Source: Volvox africanus (taxonomy: Eukaryota > Chlorophyta > Chlorophyceae > Chlamydomonadales > Volvocaceae). Taken from it: a stretch of 64,000 nt of DNA. Of the stretch, positions 56,801 through 64,000 are shown piece by piece (position 1 is the first letter of the stretch; each line of letters begins with the position of its first letter). The stretch spans positions 3,081,001 through 3,145,000 of the forward strand of contig BSDZ01000013.1 of NCBI GenBank assembly GCA_030268105.1, given 5' to 3'. The translations under genes were made by a program, and so were the position numbers. Below the pieces are notes generated by a model, which did not search any database, was not told the DNA's origin, and was given only the letters and a program-made list of their open reading frames with translations.

Positions 56801-59800
56801 TCAGACGGGTGTTTGTTCTTTCCTAACAGTTCCAAAGCTGATGGTACGGCATGATGCTGATGGTGGGTGAGGCATAGGTCATACGACGAACGTGAGAAGT
56901 GCCATTCAACTCACTCTCGGTCTCCAGCTCCTCTTCTTTTGCTTCCGTTCCTCAGTCCCTCCTTATCCCCTCCCCTAATTTCCAACCCCCCAAACCCCCC
57001 AAACCCCCAACCATGTCTCGTTTATTCGTCTTCCCCCCCCCCACACACACACACCCAATCTCAGAACATGCACGCCAGCGAGTACGCCCAAGGCAACTGG
57101 ATGCTCCGCGGCGAGACTCTGGAGCCCTTCGACAAGACCCCCCTGCATTTGGCGGTGGAAGAAGGGGACGTGGAGGCAGTCAAGCTGCTGCTGGGGACAG
57201 GTAAGGGTGTCGGGTGACAACAACGGCGCAGAACGAGTGACACGGGGTACTTGTGTGTTTGGGTAACGTGTGTGAACATGTGTGTTTGGGGGGGCCAGGG
57301 AGGGCTTATGGAGATGAAGGGAGGAGGAATGGTGGTGGTTTTGGGTCATGTGTACGGGAAAGTGTGGGCATACGGGACAACAGAGTGCGTGTGTGTATAT
57401 ACGTCCTTCCTCCTCCCCCTGCCCTCCACTTGAGTTGCGCGGTTCCCATGGGAACACTGCTGCCCCACCCCTTGCTCGTATTTCTGTGCCGTACTATTCC
57501 GCCTTTTTATAAATTCTTCCTTTCTCTTTTCTTTGTTTCCATCTTGTGTTTCGCTTTCTTCTTTTTTACTTCCCCTCTTAACTTCAGCTGCACAGTTTCC
57601 TGGGGTGCATTAGTTCTTCCTGCCACGACCTCGTGTAGCTTTGTGCAACCTTGCATTTCTGTTACTGACGCGCTTTCTTGCTGAATGCATGTGCACATCT
57701 TCGCTGTTTGCTTCGGTTCCGCTGCCGCCGCCAAAGGTGAGTCCGCGTGAGTCTGCGCTTCGTTTGGTTGGTTCGCGCGCGCGGTCGTCTCGTCGTGCTG
57801 GCCCGGGTCGGGTTGGTGGGTCGGTCGGTCCAAGGCGCGTTAGTTTGTTGCTATACAGGGGTGTCGGGAGGAGCACGCGCATGATAACGACCAGCGGTCA
57901 GCTCAGTTTTTTCTTTTTTCCGCGGTTTTCCTTCGCCGCCAGCAGCGAGGCCGATAGTATACTTTACGACGGTTTCGATTGAAATTTTCCTGCATTTTTT
58001 GCGGCCTTGGCGGCAACCTAGTTTACGTTGTTCTGGGTCTCCGCGTTGGCAGCAGCCTTGGACGAGGACGACAGTCAGTCATCCTTGACGGTTAGTCCTG
58101 GCTTCGTCAGCGATCATTATCAGCGTTTCGATGTTCGTCTTCCGCCCCCAAAGATATTAGTCTCTTGGTTTCCTTCGCATTCACAGTTCGACACCGTACC
58201 TCCCTCGCCCCCTCACCCCGCTTTGCCCCCCTTTGGGTCGGCCGGCCGCCTCAGGTCGCTGCAATGTGAACTTGCTGGACTTTGACAAATCCTCCCCGCT
58301 GCATGTGGCCCTGGACGCCGGGGACGAGGAGCTGGGGGAGCTGCTTCTGCGGGCGGGGGCGAACCCGGACCAACCCAACCCGGACTTCAAGTGCGTCGGC
58401 CGGTTAGGCCCTTAGCCCGGCTGGGCGGTGATGGTGGTTACGTAATCAGGGTCTGGTGCATTCGGCCCTTCTCCCGCCCCCCCCCTCATGTCATGGATTC
58501 CAGAGCTTTTAATACCATCCGCTCACTTTAGTCGGATAGGTCATTAGACCTTAATGCAGTTGTCGGTGATATCCTTGAGAGCTACCTAGGGAAATCTCAT
58601 GAGCTTCGTCCAGCCATTCCTACTTCCATGAAAACGTCACGATTTTTATGTTTATTTGTTTTTATCAATAATTATATATTTTTGTATTTTTACTTTTTGT
58701 CTTATTAAGAATTTTCTATTTATAAATGTTTTTTACGTCTTGTTTATTTCGCTAACCCATATGCCCGAGCGAGACGAGACCGCATATCCTAGCTGCCCCC
58801 ACTTCCCCCTTCCCCTGGCTCCCCGCATTGCGCCCCTCTTCGCCGCGCAGGTCGCCCCTGCACCTGGCAGCCAGTCGGGGGAAGCTCTCTATGCTGCGAT
58901 TACTGATCGAGGTAACGCGCAAAGGGGCGAGGGGCTGGTCTGTTCATCCACCAGTCAATCAATCAGTCTGTCACCTCATGGCTTCATCTTCAGTGTTCCT
59001 CAGGAGTATTCGCCTGTCCCTTGCAGCTGCCACTGAAGCCCCCCAGCTCGTTAACCCTCGCCCGCTAATCCCTTGCAGCTATCAATCACTGTCTGTCCGT
59101 GTGTCCGTGTCTGTGTCTCTGTCTGTCTGTCTGTCTGTCTGTCTATGTCTATATCTGTGCTTGTGTCTGTCTGTCTGTCTGTATGTGCTTGTGTCTGTAT
59201 GTATGTATGTGCTTGTGTCTGTCTGTCTGTCTGTCTGTATGTGTCTGTCTGTCTGTCTGTCTGTATGTGTCTGTCTGTCTGACTGTGTGTGCACGCGCGC
59301 GTGCCCCAGACCGCGCGTGTGCAACAGCATTCCCTCTGCGGCTTATTCTTCGTGTCAGGGAGGGGGAAAACCACTAATTCACAAACACATAAACAACATG
59401 CCGTGACACGCGTTTCCTCCTCGTCCTCATGTTCCACGACGCCCTCTTCGCCGCATGTGGGCCCTTGATCCAGTCTCCACGCCCGCTGTGTTTGCACCCT
59501 ACCGCGCTGGATCAGGTGGGACGCGCCGACGTGCGTGCTGCAGTGTCGGATGACGGCTGGACGCCGCTGCACCTAGCGGCCCGTGGGGGTGCAGTGGATA
59601 AGGTGGGGTTGTTGCTGGCGGCGGGGGCCGACGTTGGGGCGGCCATACCTAATGGCAATACGCCGCTGCACCTGGCGGCGATCAACGGACACGTGGCGGT
59701 GGTGCGGGCGCTGCTGGAGGCGGGCGCGAACAAGGTACGAATCTGTGTGTGTAGGAGGGAAAGAGGGAAAAGAGAAATACGGAACATTGCGATTGAAGGT

Positions 59801-60501
59801 CCCAGAGCTGTGTGTATGTATATGTGTGTATATGTGTCAACCAAATTATGAAGCTTGGGATATCATTGGCGAGTTAGCCGGCTGGGGGGGGAAAAGGGGA
59901 GTCGGGTTTTGTGTGACCCCAAAACAACATCGGGTCTGGGTTTTACTTGGGTACCAATGTTGTCGTCAGTGTGTGTACAGGGGGAGGTGGAGGGGGAAGG
60001 GGGAGGGTGGATTTAGATGACGAGGGTGGGGCAGAGGACGCCGGGGCTGCGCACGGCGCATTTTTAGCACCTTGCCTTAGCCTAAGATTTGTTGCGAGGT
60101 TGGAGCCTGGGTTGAGAGGGCTGGGCTCACACTTGGACTGGAAACGAGTGCCGAAGAGCTTCAACTTGTTGTGAAAAGCACTATTGCACGGCAGGGCGGG
60201 GCGGGGCGGGGCGGGGCGGGGTGATGAAAGGGATCCTCGTGCTGAGGTCCTTCAGTCGACCTCTCAGTGGAGGACGGGGCATTTACCGCTCTTGCGGCGT
60301 CTGCTCCTCCTCCTCGTCCTCTCATCCTTTTCTTCTTGTTTGGGTTTGGGTGGGGAATCTGCGCCACGCCGCTTATCTGAGCCTTGCGCGACCCCGCCCA
60401 CCCGTTTCTGGCCTTTTGTTGCTCAGGCGGCGGAGAATCGCGAGGGCAAGCGGCCCGTTGACGTTGCCAAGACGGAGGAACTGATGGGCCTCTTGGCGTG
60501 A
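53841..60501 (+). CDS. ankyrin-repeat protein
   Basis: Twelve exons: 53841-53945, 54038-54138, 54748-54838, 55188-55270, 55475-55577, 55876-55959, 56515-56658, 57065-57200, 58255-58390, 58851-58911, 59516-59734 and 60427-60501; phases 0, 2, 0, 2, 0, 0, 0, 1, 2, 0 and 0 all agree; 445 aa. It starts MSEILAILALARDNKADDIR and is built almost entirely of ankyrin repeats. Typical segments are QTALHVASLWGNLEAIEVLI, STPLHFAASSKRRPRAVCQM, STPLNLAIAAESLETVK, STPLHAAVEAGNLDVLRYLL, KTPLHLAVEEGDVEAVKLLL, SSPLHVALDAGDEELGELLL, KSPLHLAASRGKLSMLRLLI, WTPLHLAARGGAVDKVGLLL and NTPLHLAAINGHVAVVRALL, ending REGKRPVDVAKTEELMGLLA. About one repeat per exon. No membrane, kinase or other effector domain is seen, so it is probably a soluble protein-interaction scaffold. 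Several introns carry copies of a dispersed repeat and microsatellites. Confidence 0.9.
54651..54747 (+). repeat. dispersed intron repeat, copy D
   Basis: Closely matches copy E over about 75 bp: ctccaccat...cgcggtta, gctttacagcag, ggtattatgcctcg and tttattcgccttccc. It lies at the 3' end of intron 2 of the ankyrin gene, sense. Confidence 0.75.
55601..55640. repeat. 10-bp tandem repeat ATGTATGCGT
   Basis: Four contiguous 10-bp units directly after the donor of intron 5 of the ankyrin gene. Confidence 0.9.
55779..55875 (+). repeat. dispersed intron repeat, copy E
   Basis: ctccaccatcgcggttgg, gctttacagcag, ggtatcatatctcg, tttattcgacttccccc; near-copy of D, at the 3' end of intron 5 of the ankyrin gene, sense. 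Confidence 0.75.
57010..57042 (+). repeat. dispersed intron repeat, copy F (3' part)
   Basis: catgtctcgtttattcg followed by tcttcccccc; only the 3' module is recognisable. Sense, in intron 7 of the ankyrin gene. Confidence 0.6.
58088..58156 (+). repeat. dispersed intron repeat, copy C (diverged)
   Basis: acggttagtcct as in A and B, then a divergent version of the 3' module (cgatgttcgtcttccgcccc). Sense, in intron 8 of the ankyrin gene. Confidence 0.45.
58634..58752. other. AT-rich island in an ankyrin-gene intron
   Basis: Almost pure A/T run (for example aataattatatatttttg and ttattaagaattttctattt) inside intron 9, flanked by GC-rich sequence. Composition fits organellar DNA, but origin is not shown. 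Confidence 0.45.
59088..59290. repeat. (CTGT)n microsatellite
   Basis: About 200 bp of CTGT/CTGTATGTG repeats in intron 10 of the ankyrin gene. Confidence 0.95.
60191..60221. repeat. (GGGGC)n repeat, G-quadruplex-like
   Basis: Six G-runs in a GGGCG pentanucleotide array within the last intron of the ankyrin gene; sense-strand RNA could form a G-quadruplex. Confidence 0.85.
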
Positions 60502-61385
60502 GAAGCGGAAGTGCGGGGAGGCTGTGGGTAGGACGCGATGACCTGGGGCTGTTGGGGCAGTTGCAGAAGGAGTTGGCGGTCATGACGGCGCCAGCGCTGC
60601 AAATCGCAGCTTCTGGACGCGTTGAAACATTTGCGAGTGTTGCAGCAGGGATGTTTGGCTGATTGGCTGTTAATTAGTTACTTGGTTGTTGCGGCAATTG
60701 AATAGGCTGGAGTCCGATGTGTTTTGAATGTCCCTTGAGGGGGGGAACGGGAGGAGAGGAGAGGGGGTTTCGTACGCAGGGTTTCGTCCGGGGCTTGAGA
60801 CGAGCGGCAGAAGCGTCACGATGACAAGCGGGGAAGTGACATATGTGGGACCGAATAACGAAGCAAATGGATGGAACGGACGTCTGATGTCACTTGTGAT
60901 ATTGTGTCTCTTGTCTTTGACGCTGGAGGGCGAGGAGTGTTCCTCGGACAAAGATTTCGGTAACATCCGGAAGCAAACTCTGTTGATGGCCGTGCTGGTA
61001 CAGGGCATGCATGTGGACATGCATGTGGACATATACAACGCACAGGTAATGCAAGGGGAAAGCTGAGCCCCTTTACATTCCTTCTATCTTTGCGCCGGTG
61101 ACGCAAGTTTCGGATCCTTGTAGTCTTAATCATCTCTAATCATACTCCCAGCGCCCGTCGCCACAGGTCCTCGCGTGATGTTTAAGCGGTATCAAATCAT
61201 GTTAAGTGACCTTTACAGGAGGTGCACCACTGAGAACGAAGCCTGCATCAACGGGGCGGAACAGCGCAAGTATAGTATTTGTCAAAAAGCAAGGATGTTA
61301 CGTAACCCGAAGGAACGTTGGGAACAAGATATAGAATATGATAATCAATTTAATGACAGTAATATGAAATAACGAAAAGCTGCAT
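60502..61385. other. intergenic, no gene seen
   Basis: Contains the ankyrin gene 3' region and possibly upstream non-coding exons of the next gene. No domain recognised in the short frames. Confidence 0.4.
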
Positions 61386-62663
61386 ATGTGTGCGGGTGGG
61401 TCGGTTTGGATTCTCGATGTACGACGAAACCAATCGATGCGCCACACTAGCTGCAGGGGAGCAGCTAGCTTCACAACTTACAACGCACTGTTAAGTGTAC
61501 ATGGTTTTTTCAATTTGTTAGGAGTTCTGATCGTCATGAGGACCGCATTGTGTTCGCACACAACAATTGCTGCCCATGTCCGCATACATGCAGTCGCTGT
61601 TCCCGGCGCAGCGGCGTTGGCGGTTAGACCGAATCCAATCAACGGTCAAGCTCAGGCGCTAGTTGTTTGCCACCTCGGAATATGTCCGCTTCAACTCAAC
61701 GACTCCAACGATTACGTGCGCCTTGAAGGTCCACTCATTCTTCGCAACCAGCACGCCTCAAAATTTAATATTCAAAGTGTTCATGACGCTATCTACGATA
61801 CCCACAGCGGGCAGGTGCTCTTTGCGAATGGCACCGGCATTTACGGCATGGATGCCACCAACCGCGTCGCACAGCTATCCGGCGACATCGATGGTGGCTT
61901 AATTTTTGACGGCCCAGCTTCAGAAGCGCGGTTTGTTGGTGCTCAGCGTCTTGCGACGGACGGCCAGGGTGTGACCTATATCCGTGACCGCGACGCTGGC
62001 TCCCGAAATGGCTTTTGCCTGCGGGCCCTTCACGAAGCCACCCCCGCCCCTCCACATCAATCCAAAAGTGTCATCGTCAGCGGTAGCAGTAGCAGTAGCA
62101 GCGCTCGTGCTGTCGTCACCGTGGACATCGGCAGCGACACGGGCCCTCACGCCATGACATACGACACGTCCCGGTGCAGCCTGCTGTTTGCAACGCGCGG
62201 CCGTGCCTTATACCAGCTTCTGCCGTTCGGCATTACCCGGGAGCTGCTCGGGACGGATGAACCCATTGCTCCGCATGGAATCTCCGCCACGGCCGCCGCT
62301 GCCTCGGCCGCCGCCTCTGCCTCCGAAACCTCCGATGATGACGACGCAAACAACCGCAACATCATGCCGGGCTTGGCAGCAGCGTCACTGCCGCGCATCC
62401 GCTCGCTTCCGTTTGTCAACGTCCAGGCGCTTGCGGCCGACGCCGCTAGCGGCAATGTGTACATCTTGGACGGTACGACAGGATCCAAAACAATGTTGCG
62501 TGTACTGCGTCCCGACGGCAGCCTTGACACTATCGAAGAACAGCTCCGGATAGGTCCTACCGGCAACTCACGATGGCCGCGCCTGGCCGTACTACCTTAC
62601 GGCCACTTGGCCGTGTACGGCGCTTCAGTACACGAGATTATGCTGTTAAAGCTCGGCGAATGA
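61386..62663 (+). CDS. NHL/beta-propeller-like protein
   Basis: One uninterrupted frame of 425 codons. From about residue 60 it has good GC3 bias and propeller-like repeats: SVHDAIYDTHSGQVLFANG, GIYGMDATNRVAQLSGDIDG, LIFDGPASEARFVGAQRLAT, DGQGVTYIRDRD, then PHAMTYDTSRCSLLFATRG and VNVQALAADAASGNVYILDG. These 'A-x-F...G.....a.d..G..yv.D' strands are those of NHL-type repeats, a family much expanded in volvocine algae. Ala-rich and Ser-rich insertions interrupt the fold. The first 50 codons have a different base composition and include a possible acceptor (tttgttag, ending 61521), so translation may start at the ATG at 61536, or earlier exons may exist. No effector domain is visible, and the role is unknown. 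Confidence 0.65.
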   Translation: MCAGGSVWILDVRRNQSMRHTSCRGAASFTTYNALLSVHGFFNLLGVLIVMRTALCSHTTIAAHVRIHAVAVPGAAALAVRPNPINGQAQALVVCHLGICPLQLNDSNDYVRLEGPLILRNQHASKFNIQSVHDAIYDTHSGQVLFANGTGIYGMDATNRVAQLSGDIDGGLIFDGPASEARFVGAQRLATDGQGVTYIRDRDAGSRNGFCLRALHEATPAPPHQSKSVIVSGSSSSSSARAVVTVDIGSDTGPHAMTYDTSRCSLLFATRGRALYQLLPFGITRELLGTDEPIAPHGISATAAAASAAASASETSDDDDANNRNIMPGLAAASLPRIRSLPFVNVQALAADAASGNVYILDGTTGSKTMLRVLRPDGSLDTIEEQLRIGPTGNSRWPRLAVLPYGHLAVYGASVHEIMLLKLGE

Positions 62664-63321
62664 AATGCGTACATCAGATCCCTCATAGCTCATGCTTCCA
62701 TCCAGCCCTCCCCGTATCTTTAACAGCTGCGTCCTAGATGGTCTGTCTGTCTGTCTAACTCTTTGTCTGTCTGTCGATCAGTCGGCGCCGGTTGCACGAC
62801 CATTCCACGACTAATGCGGAAGATTAGGAACGGAGTAGTGGACAATCGTCGGAGGCGGGGCGGCAGCCGTATGCTGTCGGAGTCCTAGACGGCCGGGTGG
62901 GTCCTCGGGACGAGCCTCCGATACGTTTGTGCGTGTGGGAGGGGGGGGGAGTAAGGGGGGATGGAGCGAGTGGGGCGGTGGTGACGAGTAACAGTGTGGC
63001 CGTGGGGGTTTTGGGGGTAAGGAATAGAGAAGAAAGGACATAAGAACTGCGGGTAGTCGAGTGCAAGTGTGGGGAAGGAAAGGGCAAAGCCCGAGGGGTT
63101 TTGCAGCGCTCAGTGTCCTTTACAGGGCTGGGGTCCTGGGGCCGGGGGAGCGCTACGATGTGACACTGGGGGAGAGATGAGAGCTTGTGGGCGGGGCCGT
63201 GCGACCCCCTCCCATGCGTCGTCGTCATGATAGGCTCCTCGCCGCTTGTGCGCCAAGGTGGGTGGGGCCACATGCAGGGAAAGCAATCATTGATGTTTGT
63301 CTCAAGTACGTCTACATCAGC

Positions 63322-63357
63322 AAAATTTGGTTGGCCTTCCCAACCAACCAAAATTTT
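63322..63357. repeat. inverted repeat, potential hairpin
   Basis: aaaatttggttgg, a short loop, then ccaaccaaccaaaatttt; the arms are complementary apart from a small bulge. Confidence 0.8.
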
Positions 63358-63769
63358 CCCTTGCATAAGTAGACTAATAAGTTGGTTGTCACTACGTTTT
63401 GGTGCGCGTATGCATACTCGTCTGAGTGTTGTCCCGGTGGCGATCCATGACCACTTATGGATATGAGGCTTTACATAACATGTTTGTGGACCAAAGAAAT
63501 TTATTCGTGTGAGCTTACGTATGGCAGCTCGCGTCACGACGTTAGTACAGCGGGTACGGGAGTACGGGAGGTTTACCGTTTTCTTACGGCAAAACTCAAA
63601 ACGTAATGGCGTCATGCCCTGTACTCGAGGCGGGCTGTCGATGTGGGCGCGCCTTCATCCGCCCGACTGTGTTGGCCTGACCTGTCCTGCCGCCTCCATC
63701 CGCCCGCCTCAAACCTCCCATCGGGCCTTTAGGTGGCTAACAGCCTTTGCGAAGTCCCAGCCCCCGTGA

Positions 63770-63809
63770 GAGACCCATGGGCCGGCTTTCTGAGACCCAT
63801 GGGCCGGCT
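63770..63809. repeat. 18-bp direct repeat with 4-bp spacer
   Basis: gagacccatgggccggct at 63770-63787 and again at 63792-63809 (period 22 bp). Confidence 0.9.
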
Positions 63810-64000
63810 GTCCTCCATCCTGCCTGCCAGCAAGCCACCAACCCCGGGCAGGTGGTGCAGCACCAATTGACAGCACCTGGGTACTGCTAGCGTTTAGGAA
63901 ATGATTAGCAGCAATGTGTTGTTTTTTCGGGGGAACATGATTGCGGAGCTGCGGATACTGCTCCGTTTTTCAGACATGATGACGTGGCATCTACACCTGG

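Larger units (their letters stand above)
62664..64000. other. right-end non-coding region
   Basis: Contains a CTGT microsatellite near 62738-62780, a G-rich tract near 62940, the 63322-63357 inverted repeat and a short tandem repeat at 63770. A 263-codon minus-strand frame (62824-63615) was not accepted. Confidence 0.4.

Noticed and set aside
62824..63615. 263-codon open frame on the minus strand
   Set aside because: Runs through a hairpin and G/C-rich low-complexity DNA; Ser/Pro/Thr-rich product without domains.

Overview
The window looks like nuclear DNA of a chlamydomonadalean (volvocine-type) green alga. The evidence is intron-dense genes with GTGAG/GTAAG...(C/T)AG introns of about 100-1300 bp, GC-rich third codon positions in exons against more AT-rich introns, Ala/Gly/Gln-rich low-complexity insertions, TGTAA polyadenylation-type signals after several stops, and nuclear genes for mitochondrial ATP synthase subunit c. 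No rRNA, tRNA, CRISPR, transposase or reverse transcriptase was recognised. All exon models below were built by hand from reading frame, splice consensus and phase continuity.

Layout. 1-0.9 kb: 3' end of an unrecognised gene. 2.3-10.2 kb (+): an Asteroid/XPG-like PIN nuclease followed with almost no gap by an SF2-type helicase with a C-terminal W2 domain; they may be one gene. 13.1-14.2 kb (-): a PITH-domain protein, divergent from PEX7 at 14.9-17.7 kb (+). 19.4-24.7 kb (-): a membrane protein with a dysferlin (DysF) domain resembling fungal Pex30-type peroxins. 25.9-29.1 kb (-): a small VASt-domain protein, divergent from an aldo/keto reductase at 30.0-35.1 kb (+). 37.0-39.4 kb (-): a peroxisomal 2,4-dienoyl-CoA reductase ending in SKL. 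39.8-40.9 kb (+): a small protein of unknown function. 41.8-43.7 kb: two divergent ATP9 genes whose last exons are nearly identical. 45.2-48.8 kb (-): endonuclease III. 49.4-51.9 kb (-): a GNAT acetyltransferase. 53.8-60.5 kb (+): a 12-exon ankyrin-repeat protein. 61.4-62.7 kb (+): an NHL/beta-propeller-like protein.

Themes. Three genes point to peroxisomes (PEX7 imports PTS2 cargo; DECR2 carries a PTS1; the DysF protein resembles peroxisome/ER-contact peroxins). Two genes concern DNA (endonuclease III and the PIN nuclease), and the W2 helicase suggests RNA or translation.

The most unusual features are the helicase-W2 architecture with uniformly phase-0 introns, a dispersed repeat family that sits inside introns of several unrelated genes, and the ATP9 inverted pair with a near-identical terminal exon (one silent difference seen over about 325 bp).
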